The notes beneath the pieces are model-generated. The model saw only the letters and a program-made list of their open reading frames with translations. It was not told where the DNA came from and ran no database searches. From the NCBI GenBank assembly GCA_027919835.1, contig JANVFP010000041.1:248001-312000 (forward strand): 64,000 nucleotides of DNA. The letters are read 5' to 3'. Shown here piece after piece: positions 11,301 through 22,879 of this stretch. A program made the position numbers and the translations under genes. Numbering within the stretch: position 1 is the stretch's first letter; each line of letters opens with the position of its first letter. Origin of the DNA: Lentinula raphanica (taxonomy: Eukaryota; Basidiomycota; Agaricomycetes; Agaricales; Omphalotaceae).

Positions 11301-12793
11301 AGGCGCGAATCATCCTTCGTAGCCGTGAAGACGATACCTGTCTTGTCCATGAGCTCCTCAATAAACTTTCCCTCATCGTCTTGAGAAAAGACGACACACT
11401 TCCCAGCACCAAAGACGGAATAGCACTTAGCTTTGTCGAGGGCAGGAACAGAGATGAGAGAGGGTGAAGAGTTAGGGACATAGGCAGTGTTCTTCATGAG
11501 AAGACGGCAACGACGATGTTTCGGCAAACGAGCAATAAAGGTTGCAATACCTTGACCAGCGATCTTCCGAGATCCATTCCCAAAGCCAGTGACATGCTGA
11601 GAAACGGAGCGGAGATGTGAGAAGTTGGATTTGACTGAGTGAATATGAGTGGTGGAACCGGTATCAATAACGACAGGCGGCGGTCTAGCTTGAGCAGTAC
11701 CAGCTGGATACGCTCGATCAGCATCAGACACAGAGGGGGATGGCTTTGAGCATGATTCAGACACCGACGAGTAAGCAGAGAATTCGGAATCGTATTGGTG
11801 AGACATAGAATCGGCTACAAAGTGAGTAGAAGAGATATTCGGCTGAGAAGTACTCCCCCCTTCTTCCACAACACGGGCCTTCTCCTTGCCCTTTTTACCC
11901 TTCGGCTTCTTCTTCTTCGATTTCCCCATACCCTCTGGCCTATAATCACCTCCACCCGGCGCCCAGCACGACTCGATAAGGTGTCCCTTCGGCGTTGGGC
12001 AGAGAGGGTTACGACAGTAACGCTCCCCCTTAGCACGATGAGCAGTCTCGAGGGTGGCAAGAGCAGACTCGATAGAAGGCATCGAGGAGATAGCATCTTG
12101 ACCCAAACCACTGCTACGATAGAAGGAACGGAGATCGGCGATGGTGGCGATAAGGGTGGTGGCTTCACTGAACTTGAAGTTCGAGATGAAGTTGTGATAG
12201 GAAAGGGGATCGTGAGGATTGCCATAAAGGCTGACGACAAAGAAAGCAGCGGCGAACTTCTCAGGTAGGTTCAGACCATAAGTGTTGAGGTGCTGAAGAG
12301 CCTCCTGATAGCGCCGGATATGCGAGTCGAGATCTCCACCCTTCTGGAGTTTCTCGGTCATCTGCTCGAACCAGATCCTCACGGAACCTGAGTCCTTCTG
12401 GGAGTACTCCTCCTCCAACGTAAGCCAAGCCTGACGAGCAGTCTTACCATCGACCTTCACCATCAAAGACTGGTGGATACACTGCCCAAGAATGGTGCAG
12501 AGGAAGCTATCCGCCCGGTTGAAGGTACGAATCTTGGCATTATCCGAAGTAGGCATGACGATCCTACCCGTAAGGATACCCTCGCACTCAGAGAATCGAG
12601 CGGCCTTGAGAAAGGACGTACTCCATGCAGAGTAGTTCTCAGATCCAGTGAGAACACGATCAGGATGAGTGGGGTAGACTTGGAAAGCACCAGAGATAAG
12701 ACCCCAGTCAGCATACAGCTCAGTTTCACCAGTGCCTGGATCACTGGAAACAGGAGCAGGGGAATCAGTGGAGGAAGAAGGATTGGAAGGCAT
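8360..12793 (-). pseudogene. Copia Gag-Pol polyprotein, broken by two in-frame TGA stops
   Basis: One continuous frame from ATG 12793 to the stop at 8360. Domains in order: UBN2-type Gag; a CCHC zinc knuckle (C-x4-C-x5-H-x4-C); aspartic protease 'VIDTGST'; GAG-pre-integrase HHCC ('LLHCSLGHLG', 'CDACSRGKH'); integrase DDE ('HSDLWG', 'HTDNGGEY', 'NARAERLNRT'); reverse transcriptase with 'ALYGLKQ' and 'HVDD' in place of the usual YVDD; and RNase H ('HSDANFADN', 'TPGAEYYA', 'DIFTKPL'). In-frame TGA codons lie at 9668-9670, before the RT core, and at 9212-9214, between RT and RNase H. Both sit where an Arg codon CGA would fit. No frameshifts were found. The copy probably makes only Gag-protease-integrase and would need RT supplied in trans. 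Confidence 0.93.
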
Positions 12794-12910
12794 GACAGCA
12801 GGAGATATGGAGGATGAGGATAGATTTTGTCAAGTGAAGAGAAGCGGGGTTGATTGAACCGGAGTGAGTCTTGAATAAAAGCAGAGTAACGACGACGAGG
12901 AAGATTAAGG

Positions 12911-12929
12911 TGCACCGGGGCCCATAACC
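12911..12929 (-). other. Primer-binding site (initiator tRNA-Met internal type)
   Basis: Directly inside the 5' LTR. The plus strand reads GGGCCCATAACC, which equals the anticodon stem-loop of eukaryotic initiator tRNA-Met. The minus strand (the element's sense) is therefore complementary to an internal tRNA stretch, not to the 3' CCA end. This matches the half-tRNA priming known for Drosophila copia. Confidence 0.75.
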
Positions 12930-13254
12930 TGTTGGCGCAGAATCCAAATGGAAGTACCGCGGCACGAATCTGTAGCGTAGCGGAGATGCGAAGCTCAGTC
13001 GTCGAAGTAGAAGACGAAGACTAATATTATTATTACATACCTGTAGCGTAGCGGAGATGCAAAGCTACAATAGAGTAAGTAAGAATATAAACGAATGTGG
13101 ATAAAATAGAACATACCTCAGTCGTCGAAGTAGAAGACGAAGACTGAGGAAAAAGGAAAAATACACAAAACGAGTAATGAACGTAATTACATAATAACTG
13201 TACAGTTACGGTCCGTGTCGTCCGGCTAACGAGCCCGAGCGTTGAATACCAACA
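12930..13254 (-). repeat. Copia 5' LTR (right end on the plus strand)
   Basis: 325-bp partner of the left LTR and the promoter-bearing copy, because the element is transcribed on the minus strand. Both LTR differences are CpG/CpA transitions. Confidence 0.97.
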
Positions 13255-13259
13255 CCTAC
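13255..13259. repeat. Target-site duplication, right copy (CCTAC)
   Basis: Second CCTAC, immediately right of the CCAACA end of the right LTR. Confidence 0.95.
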
Positions 13260-14369
13260 ACCTTCCCATAGTCCTGGATCTCCTTCATCTTCATCTCTCC
13301 ACCCACCCACGTAGCACTGTTGTCCATCACCAGTCCAAGTTCGAATGCTCTCGTCGTCTCGAAAAAAATCAGAAGGGTCAACTCCATTTAGTTTTCCAAC
13401 TTTGTGCCACGGAATGGAGCTGCACCTGGGAGTGAGAGGGAAATGGGGTGAGGCTTGAGGATGAAGGGAGAGAAATTTTGGTAGTGTGAGCTGGTCATTT
13501 AAGCTTCACTGTCGCGCTATGCAGGAATTTGAGTAGAAGGACAATAGGGGATCGAATTCTGACGACTCACAGGATGATGGCCAATCGACGATGGCTGGAT
13601 CCGAGGAGGAGGAGGCTGCTTGTATTTTGGATGGGAATGATATCAAGAAGTAGACTGCTTGGTTAGTTGAGTTAGTGATAGGGCAGATAGTAGTAAATAA
13701 CAGGAGGTTCGTACCATTTTATTCTAACCCAACAGCCTTTCGGTTTGTACTGGTGAGAGTGAATGCTTCGACTCGACGACAAGATCGTATGTTCGAGGAG
13801 TTCTGGCATAGCGACGCGTTGGATGGTCAAACGTATCAGAGAAATATACCGGTGAGTTTGGTCTCGTTATTAATGACACGAGTGTAAAAGTTGACGTTGC
13901 TCTTTTGTTAAGCGCTCGAACCAGAACAACCATGTAACTTCGAGCCCCAGTTTGACGGTGATTTCTTTCCCGGCTTCCCATCTTCTCCCCTTCACACTTA
14001 CGGAACATCTCATCGAAAAGAAGAGTGCACAAGTATCGACTTATGATCGCCAAATAACGTTCCGTTTCGCTGTATTCAGAGGTCCGACAACGATCAGCTA
14101 CAACAACCATACATTCCGCAGTTGGCAGTGATTGGACTGTAACACCAGCCGAGCCAACGCAATGGTCAAACTAGCAGGCCTGAATGTTGTGTGCATTGGG
14201 ACAATGGGTTTGGTCTGTGTGCGGAGATTTGGATCATAGAGTGAGATGGGGGAGCAGCTAGACGAGATTCTGGATCCAGATGGGTTTAGATGTAGAGGAC
14301 GCTCAACGCTCGAATATACATTGCGTTCGTACAGCTGATGTACATATCATTAGACACGAAATTATCTCT

Positions 14370-14470
14370 TAGAAGCCGAGATCACATACCTATGTGGCAG
14401 ATCTGTTTTCTCCATAACCCGTTCTACCAATCTTCACCAACAATCCCCGTCTCTCGAAGTTTCCCCACGC
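14370..14470 (+). repeat. Diverged duplicate of 16094-16220
   Basis: The strings AAGCCGAGATCACATACC and CCCCGTCTCTCGAAGTTTCC correspond, in the same order and similar spacing, to AAGCCAAGATCACGTACC and CCCCGTCTCTCAAAGTTTCC at 16094-16220. Function unknown. Confidence 0.6.
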
Positions 14471-16370
14471 TCTCTACGTTGATCTGAGGTTCGTTCCACC
14501 TAAGAGAAACACGAGGACAATGGCTGGTAACGAAGACGCGATGCGGGGAGAGTAAAGGGGAGAGGGGATGGAGAAGATGGACATTTGTTCACAGCATTCT
14601 GTCTTGTTTCCGCGACAATCGGGGAGGAGGACCTGGAGGAACTACGAGCAGCGATGGTGAATGAGATGATGACAGGTAATGTGGAAAGTTCTTGAGCAAG
14701 GTAGGAGCATGCCGAAAGATGTGCAGACATAAGACATACATAGAGCATTCAGGATGTTGTACGTTGGGACGTCGCACATAGTATGCTCGACTGCCGCTAG
14801 ATACGGTATTTGCGTCGTTCCCTTCTTCTTCTACGAAGGCTCTGTCTATGTTCCGTTTAGTTTGAAGGGCGTCGTCAATCCGGACCTGCGATGAAGATGA
14901 CGAATGATGAATATGGTTTGTGTGTTGATGGAAGACGTGGTGTCCTCTTGGTGGCAGCGACTAAAGATACCATGTGAATGAGTAAATCAGTCAAGCTCAA
15001 GGTTAGACGGAGACGATACCTATATTACACCTCCTCCAAACTCTTCCTCGCCTCCTCCTTCCCTATCCAACGCCTGCTATGCCTCCGTTCAGTCTCCTCC
15101 TCCTCCTCCAAACAAAGCGATCCTGACAGATGATCCTCCTGTACTAGCCATCCTGCCTGTCCTGTTTCGTTTTTGCTCCGTTTTTGAAATCTTTCATCTG
15201 GCGGAGGAGATCAGAAGCGGTCTTATCGTCTACGAGAGTCTGAGGATAGGTTGAGATGTTGAGTGTGAGTGAATGAGAGCTCAGAGGATTGGTGTACGAT
15301 TTTATTAAGCGCCCAAACAAGCCCAGTATCATGAGCGCCAAATTTGTCTGTTGTTCGAACGTCGATGTCTCTTCTTTCCAGCTCCCCACCTTAGCTTCTT
15401 CCATTCACACTCACACTCATAGACACGAATCTAGCCGAGGAAAAGGTGCGTAGCTGACAAATGTGAAATTTCGGTCAAATTCACCTCAGTGACTCTTGTG
15501 CAGGACCACCGAATCTCAACCGGGCGACATCCCTGGAACGTTTCGAACGATTTGATGACGTTGGTAGACTCTTGTTGAATTCCTAACCCTTCCCATGGCC
15601 GGAACTTGGATTATTAGGTGGTAGGATGAACGGGTCCAAGTGAGGAAGGGAGGTAAGTAATAGGAGGACACATCGTTCATTCGATATGCTATCTGACCAC
15701 ATCATGGCTGGTAGCGAGTGGTGTGCGCGTCGTCCAAGGGGTTGTTATCGATGGTCTCCAGCAAGCTCAACTCAAATTGGTTTTTTAACTCCTCATCCTC
15801 ACCCTCATTCCCTCATCCTTACCGTACCCTTATTCAAGCTTGCAGTCGAGAGTCGAGACTTGGAACCCAATCCGTGACACTCATTGCATATCAATTCTCA
15901 GGTGAAGACAAGATGGATCTGGGTGATATATCAGATCGGGATGGATTTGGGTCTGGGCGTTGCGATCCAGTGGTGTCGACGCGGATGTTAAGGACGAGTT
16001 TGCAAGACGCGAGTCATTCGTCGTGCTCTCCATCGTGTTCGTCACTTGCGCATGTATGACATCTACTTTCCGTTTATACTAGTACGCGTTCTCCAAGCCA
16101 AGATCACGTACCCGTGTAGCGAATCCATCTTCGCCATGAGAGTCATCATGACCTGTTCTGTCCATGGAGTCATTGATCTTCACTAGCACGCCCCCGTCTC
16201 TCAAAGTTTCCCCGGAGTGCTGGTCTTGCTCTGTCCTTTGGCAGGATCTCCCAAGATCATTGCTACGAGGGACGAACGCTTTCAACCATGCGGATGTTGT
16301 TGTCATACTTCCTCAGCTCCATCTGTCCATTACGCTCATTCCTCAATCGAGCTCAATCGCTAGTAGAGAC

Positions 16371-16582
16371 AAATTGGCCATGCAAGAACGCTTCAACAAC
16401 ATATGGGGCTTCGCCCGTTCAATTCGCAAGTTGAAGTGCACTCGCTTGGGGCTTTGTCTTTTACAAATTCGCCATGCAAAAACACTTCGACATATGGTCT
16501 CATATAGTATGCATGTGGGGCTTTTTCCGTTCAATTCGCAAGTGGACTCGCTTGTCGCTTGGGACTTCGTCCTTCGGTATTC
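16371..16582 (+). repeat. Diverged tandem repeat, about 94-bp unit
   Basis: AAATTGGCCATGCAAGAAC at 16371 returns as AAATTCGCCATGCAAAAAC at 16465. Both units go on with GGGGCTT, CCGTTCAATTCGCAAGT and ACTCGCTTG. A partial third start (ATTCGCCA) follows near 16579. No coding potential is shared. Confidence 0.7.
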
Positions 16583-17559
16583 GCCACAATCCTCGTATGT
16601 TTTGCGCTCTTTGATTTTTTTTCCGTCCAAGTCGAACAAATGAATGACATTAGGCACCAGTGCACCGCTGATCCCGCTTCGTCCCACTTCACCCCGACTT
16701 CCACATGTACTGCGGCATGCCATGACCACCCTCGTATTGAATATCTAACTATGAGGCTGTACATTGTGAAGGTGGTGCTTGCTCAGCCTCGCTCGCTTCT
16801 GTGTGCATCATGTTGTCGCTGTTGGGCTTAGGGCAGGAGGTTTTTTGGTGATTGGTTCGATAACAAAGTTCATGAGAGTTCATGGAAGATTAAGCGGAGC
16901 GTTGATATTCAGTATGTACCACAACAATTCATCAATCCTTGAAAGTTGAAACAACCTCAACTTAGTACAGATACGACGTAATAGCCTGGATAGGATGACC
17001 CTTGGTTGATGATTATCTTTGAGTTGAGAATTCTGCAAGCCGCTCGAAATCCAGATTGATGGGGAAACATAACGTCTTGAGAGAGCACAGCAAATATCGA
17101 ACATCTGACGACGCCGCTGGGTAGTGTCTTCGGGACTACGAAGTTTTCAGTAAGTCTTCAAATCTTCACACTTCTTCAGGATTTGGTCTGATGTGACCCA
17201 GTGGATACGATCGATACAGATGAAATTATTATGACAGAATTGAGGCAGTTTGAACTTGGAGGCCTATCTATCGAGGCCCGCTCCGGAGAAATTTCCCTTT
17301 GTCCATCGTAACATTGCCTTATTGAATGCTCCATTTCTGTGTTTCACATCTACGGCCTTCAGGGAGACCCTCGCGTCCTCCTTTCGAGAACATGAAATCA
17401 GCTCATACACAGCTTGGCTAGACCACCCGCAATTCTCCGTAAGCAAACTCAAGCGCTATATAATTTGAGGGAAACTCCCAAACATCCCCAGTACTATCGC
17501 AACGCCTCGATTCACCAACATCGTAGTACTCGATCTCTCTCTTTTCTCTGAACTGTCGT

Positions 17560-18020
17560 AGCGCTGGTTCGGTATGCTCAACATCCTTCATGACCTCGCC
17601 TACTATGTGTACTGATTTCTTCTTCTTCACTGGCAGTTACATCCGTGCACGTTCCGAAAGAAGAAAGCCTCCCAACAAAAATTGCGACTTTCTCGTTGTT
17701 CATATCAATCGCTGGTGAGTAAGATCTTTCCTCGTTCGGCTGTCTGGCGACGGTTGTTAAATCAAAAGATTTCGCTTTCGCTACTCCGTAGCTATTTTCT
17801 GCTGTCGGATTCGAACGCCCCGGTCTATCATCCACTGCACAAACGACATAGAAGCATCCTCTGGATTGTGGTCGCGCTGGTTCGGTACGTTTCAACCCCT
17901 TCTCCCGTCTCCTGAAATGTGTCCTCTTGCTCAACTTGTTTTCCAGTTACTACCGTTCATAAAAAAGGAACTTGTTCAACGAAATTCGCAACTTCCTCAT
18001 TCTCTGTTTCCACTTTCGGT
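17560..18020 (+). repeat. Diverged direct duplication, about 312-bp offset
   Basis: GCTGGTTCGGTA occurs at about 17562 and again at about 17874. Both are followed at similar distance by CAGTTAC, a TTG/TTC-CGAC-TTCCTC-type segment and a TTCA-rich stretch. It may be an old tandem duplication of an upstream region. Confidence 0.5.
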
Positions 18021-18140
18021 TAGTCGTGTCAAATTTCATCTGAAGCATTCAAGAATTGAATATGTAACGTCAGGCTTCGCTATATTATAGACATTTCCTC
18101 GTTGTTCATTCCTATCTACCTATCACAATCATCGCCATAC

Positions 18141-19136
18141 ATGACTATCTTGGATATGCGCACAGTGTCCGTAGCATTACTTCTCCTCGCGAATGCCCTT
18201 GGAATCACGGCGGCCCCGCTTTTGAGCACTGGTCAGAACGTCACCGCTGCCCCGTTCTCAATCACTAGTCAGAACGCAACTGAGCAAAATCTCATCAAAC
18301 GCGTCAATAACAGTGAGTGTTGTTTTCTGGAGTCTCCGAGTCTTTAGCGGGCTAAGCTCACATGTAATCATAGGACCCATCAGGATTTATGCTAAACGCA
18401 TCCTGACCACTGACAAAGGCACAAAAATGAAGCCCGGCAGATATTATCCCATGAACATAGTCTTATCACCCTTGGGCAGCAACACGGACTGAAATTAGTT
18501 CCAGCACCCTGGACGTTGTCGAGTCCACTTGGCAGGCGTGACACAATCGACCAGGGTTCATGGTGGTTGATTGAACCAACCCTAATCACTGGCATATCCG
18601 CGCGCAGAGTCACCACAAGTTACAACTATATCCTTCTAGGAACACTCAGATTCAACGATTATGTCATGAGACAGGTTCTATTTGGGCCAAACGCTCTTGG
18701 CGACCTCGAGAAACAGCCGATTCACTCTCCCCTTCAATCACAAGGCAAAAGCAGTGCAGACCCAACTCCTCAGATGTACCTGGATGCAGCTGATGCCATG
18801 GTGAAGAGATTGCGAACTCTTGATGCTTTCTATGAGAAACTTCTACTGGAAGAGGACATTGGAGCACTAGATGCACGTTTGCGGGCGGAGGAAGAACAAA
18901 AGAAAGGCGGCACGAATGATGATGGACGTGCACGGCTAACCAGCCGCCAAGAGGGAGGAGAAGAGGAAGAGCCAAAGCCAGTTCGCCGGGCAGAATTTAT
19001 TGAGGAGAAGGTTAGTAGGACTGGTACAACAGCCTGGGATGCGTACGTTATTGCGTTGAAAAAGCTGTGGGCCCGAATAGAGAGCCTTAACGCGCAAGCT
19101 AGAGCCCAAACCCAAGCCTCGTCGTCGAAGCCATGA
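18141..19136 (+). pseudogene. Secreted protein of unknown family, one apparent frameshift
   Basis: Exon 1 (ATG 18141, or 18156 which gives the better signal peptide) encodes a hydrophobic leader ending 'GITAAPLL' and an Asn-rich stretch. A 61-nt intron 18313-18373 keeps the phase. Exon 2 begins 'RPIRIYAKRILTTDKG' and 'KMKPGRYYPMNIVLSPLG'. There the frame stops, while a second frame continues directly with 'LKLVPAPWTLSSPLG' to a stop at 19136. One extra C in the CCC at 18469-18471 would join the two into a single product. The C-terminal half is acidic and charged (Glu/Lys-rich, predicted helical). The family is not recognised. The size, the signal peptide and the 'YY' motif recall the secreted gene at 23.6 kb only faintly. 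Confidence 0.5.
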
Positions 19137-21799
19137 GAATACCTTTTCATGGCTCCGTACCTCGATCAGTAGGGACTTGTACAGTAACATAGCTCGATCA
19201 ATTCTCTGGCTTAGGAATCCCCACTCCATTGAATCTTTGTGTATGAGTTTCTCCCGAATTTCCTCGGAATGGTCTCACCGACGGTAACACAATAATGTTG
19301 CAGGTTGTAATCATGAGATACGGTCGGGATGCTCTTTAGTGACAGGTGCATTGGTAGATCAACGTGAGCTTGATACAGACATGAGCTTGATACAGAAGAC
19401 ACGAATAGTAAACAAAGGACGTGCGAGCTACATGCACAGAACAATCCGAGAGTCCAAAAGCAACACTTCAATTCTTGCCGTGTTTTCCGAGACGTGAAAT
19501 CCGTGGGCTAAAGTGTGGCTGGTCCTTGAAGCTAAAGCGAATATGGGCTGTTTTCGAGGCAGATGGATGTGGAAGTTTTATCGACAAAGGGTGCTGGTGA
19601 ATGTTGACGATGATGGCCGGTAGGTGCTTTGAGAGGAGGGGGAAGCTTTGAGGGTTTTCGTCCGGACTGGTCAAAAGTCGAGACTCTTCGTTTGAGATCT
19701 TGCCTTGACATCACCGACAGTCTTTGCGAGTACAAGTAGAGTTGTTGACGCTTCCGGGACTGTCGTAAGGGGAATTTTGACTCGGACGTAGTATACTATA
19801 AAAAGATTTCATTCGCGTCGCCCTGAGCGATCTAGAGATGCGCCTTTGGTGATCAATCTGGAGTAATGCTTTTAGGGACTATCACGACAACAAAGAGGAC
19901 AGAAATAACACACCTCACTTCCTCTCGGTACTCTCATCGGACATTCTTCACTTCGTACTAAACGTTCTGACAAAGAGATGGCATGGAGCCACGCTTTTGG
20001 TCGTTGAGGGTAGAGAGATGAGGCCTGAGGCTTGATGATGGTAGAAGATTCGTCGTCTGAGTGGTCGCAACTTCCTTGTCGCAGTGCTTACGCATCTCCG
20101 AACGGTGTCCCGCATGAAGGGGAGGAAGACGAGGACGAAAGAACACTGATAGCATCAATGGGAACTTGAATGAGCGGGTGTGAAGGGGTCGAGTGACCTA
20201 GACCATGCAACCACGTACTTTTCTTGTTTCTGCGACCATTCGAGGTGGAGACGAGCGGAAGGGATGAGATGATGGGAAGGGAAGAGATAATGGGTAGGAC
20301 GGAAGGATAGTCAAGCATGGTTGATGTACGAGGTAGAACGTTGATGCATGATGTCAGACGATGAGGCGTCACAACCTGTCCATGTCCCTAAACCTGTGTT
20401 CACGACCGATTCGAGCTCAAGCTCAAGCGCCTTCCTCAGCCCACCCATTATCCACTCTTTGAGTAGTCTTCTCATCTATGATTCCTTCTCTCGTCTCTCC
20501 CGCCCACATATGGGCACTGTCGTCTTTTCGTTTGCAGCGGCGGTGACGATGCAGATACACGATGAAGACGATGACGGCGAGGCGGTGTCCTGCTCGGACG
20601 GTAGCAACTACATAGAAAGACGACATGGTATGAGAAATCTAGATGAGCTAAAGGGTGAACAGACTTTACCTCTCCGACTCCGACTCACCTCTACCTCACC
20701 CTCCGCATCTTGCTCCTCATGACATCCCAATCTCCACCCAAAACTCAATTTCGAACGGATTCCCTTTCGTTATTTTGACAACGCATCTCACACTCCACCA
20801 TATTAACTTCTTAAAGCATCGTTCGCACAAAAAGATACTGTGGCCATGCATAGCTGAAGTCATCTCACGTCAGGAAGTAGAATATTGACGAAGAAAGAAA
20901 GACACACCTTATTGGATCACCCTCATACAGGATACCACATCATTTTGAGTCTTGACCTCGAACTACTCCTTCAAAACAGCACCTCCTCCTTCACTGGTGC
21001 CTATCCTCATAGTTCCAGTACTCGAGAAGATTGAAGCTTGAGGCCCGGTGGCCTCTCAATATGCTTGGACAAGGAAACCAGACATTACGACAAGAGACTT
21101 GCAGCTGCACAGTGCAGGAGGCATCGGTGGTGGCTGGATGGACTCAACAAACCGGTCCGAACTTGCCCATGATGCATGAGGTCTCAGTCTTTGAATTTCT
21201 CGAGATGCATTTTGTAGAAGACTCTACTATTGAATGTACAGTAGAGTACCTGCACAATATATAATATTGGATCTGCTAAAGAATCTATTTTACTGAGCTC
21301 ATAGCATAGTGAGATTGGGCGAGAGGGCAGGAGGCCCTCGGGTCCCAACCGATGTGGTTTCTGTGAAGGCGCGGTCAGCTGCGATTGGGCGGGTGGGCCT
21401 ATGCAGCTGCTGCCAACCACTCGGTTCGGACATATCTGGTGCTTGCAGAAATGAAAGCAGCTGTAAGTGAGAAAACTGGGCGGGCGGGAGTGGTGAAAGT
21501 TTTCGAATCTTAAAGAGGCCTGAGACTTCGAATGAGCGGAATGGCACTGACGATGTGATGCAGTCCTGAGGATACAACGAACGCGTTTACTCTTCGTTGA
21601 ACTATCAGATTGGCTAGCGAGGCTACCTGAGGAAGAAGAAAGGTACTGCATCACGTGCGTCATTCGAAGACTATAGTTTGCCGACCTCTCGGTTTGCAAA
21701 CCGGCAGTAATCGATTTCGCCAACTTCAACTTCAAGTTCTTTTTTACCTCAGGATGAAAATTTACGTCCTATTCGTTCTTTTCCATTACTTCCACCACA
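19137..21799. other. Non-coding stretch
   Basis: No supported gene. Open frames such as plus 20348-20722 (Ser-rich) and minus 21184-21735 have no domain, no paralogue in the window and no convincing splice context. Confidence 0.45.
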
Positions 21800-22687
21800 A
21801 TGCCTAGGACAGCAGAAACAGCTAGCTTCCAGGTGACTTTCGACTGCTCAAAATTATGACTACATTGAACTAATCATTTGAAGTAGTTCAACCACACAAT
21901 GCTCCGTGTTAGGGATCCAGAAGTATCTCTCAAGTTTTACACTGAGGTACGCTGCTGTCCGATGGATGAACGCGAGCTGTACTGATCGGTTTGCTTCTGG
22001 CAATGCGCAGATTATTGGCATGGATCTTCTTTCTAGTGAATATCCGCGCTTCTTCTGTTCAACGCAAACCAGAATATCTGATGTAGTAGTACACAGAGAA
22101 AGACATGGGTGACTTTACGCTGTATTTCCTCGCCTTTGATCAAGGACAGAACTACAAGGATATGTCTGAAGAGGAGAGGGACAAGGCCAAATCTGCTAGG
22201 GAAGGTGAGATCTCGTTGTTGCTTTCTCTCAGTCATGAGTCTCTCGAACTCTCAATGCGGAACTTCCTCACTCACGATTCTTCCCTGTTCCCATTATCCG
22301 CCGTGTATATCATTGTCGTCAATGTCCATTCATTCCGCTATGCTAACCGTGGATCAAAATAGGTGTACTCCAATTAACGCACAACCATGGCACTGAAAAG
22401 GACGAATCCTTCGCTGGCTACGCTTCCGGCAACTCTGATCCTGGTCGGGGATTCGGTCATATCGCTATCACTGTTAACGACGTAGAAGAGGCTTGTGCGA
22501 GATTCGAGCAACTGGGTGTGCAATTCAAGAAGAGGCTGCAGGACGGGAAGATGAGGGATATTGCGTTTATTCTCGATCCGGATGGGTACGTCGTATCCTT
22601 TTCGTGTTGAATTGGATGGGTTCTCATATGTCGGATTGATTCTTCAGGTATTGGATTGAGGTGGTACCAAGCACGCTGAAGCTATGA
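21800..22687 (+). CDS. Lactoylglutathione lyase (glyoxalase I)
   Basis: Six exons (21800-21832, 21887-21946, 22011-22035, 22097-22204, 22363-22585, 22648-22687) join without a stop into 162 residues, the single-domain glyoxalase I length. The enzyme converts the hemithioacetal of methylglyoxal and glutathione to S-lactoylglutathione in the cytosol. Family landmarks: '[20 protein letters not shown]', '[10 protein letters not shown]', 'THNHGTE', 'GFGHIAITV', 'ILDPDGYWIEVV'. Metal ligands line up as His (second residue of NHTML), His of GFGHI and catalytic Glu of YWIEV. The usual Glu of 'LELTHN' is Gln here ('LQLTHN', codon CAA). All five introns (54-158 nt) are GT-AG and phase-consistent. Confidence 0.93.
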
Positions 22688-22879
22688 TTTGACTATGATA
22701 ACTTGAAGATGTGTTATAACAATGACCCTGAATCGCTCTCTCCAACCACAATCCTGGCAAACTGCTGCCTAACCTTATGACGACGCGAGACCGCACTGTC
22801 TACATCGCTTCATATTATTTGAAGTTGTCTTACGAGTCACGACTCATTTCCTCCGAATTTCCACTATCCGCTACTCATA

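Larger units (their letters stand above)
8028..13254 (-). mobile_element. Ty1/copia LTR retrotransposon, full length
   Basis: A complete element of 5227 bp on the minus strand. Two 325-bp LTRs start TGTTGG and end CCAACA. They flank one gag-pol reading frame, a primer-binding site next to the 5' LTR (12911-12929) and a purine-rich tract next to the 3' LTR. A 5-bp target duplication CCTAC lies directly outside both LTRs. Domain order gag-protease-integrase-RT-RNase H marks the copia superfamily. The LTRs differ at only two positions, so insertion is recent. Two in-frame stops inactivate pol, so the copy is probably non-autonomous. Confidence 0.97.
13260..18140. other. Long non-coding stretch with diverged local duplications
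   Basis: No gene with a recognisable domain or consistent splicing was found. Short open frames such as plus 13675-13887 and 16164-16643 look accidental. Several segments are diverged copies of each other (about 14370-14470 with 16094-16220; 16371 with 16465; 17560-17710 with 17872-18020), so the area grew by local duplication followed by decay. Confidence 0.5.

Noticed and set aside
9191..12817. Plus-strand frames inside the copia element
   Set aside because: Shadows of gag-pol on the opposite strand.
8028..13254. Classic RIP of the copia element
   Set aside because: Changes are few and at CpG, whereas ascomycete RIP favours CpA; methylation-linked deamination fits better.
18141..19136. 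Membership of the 18.1-kb secreted protein in the family of the 23.6-kb gene
   Set aside because: Only a signal peptide and a short YY-containing motif are shared; intron positions and later motifs do not match.
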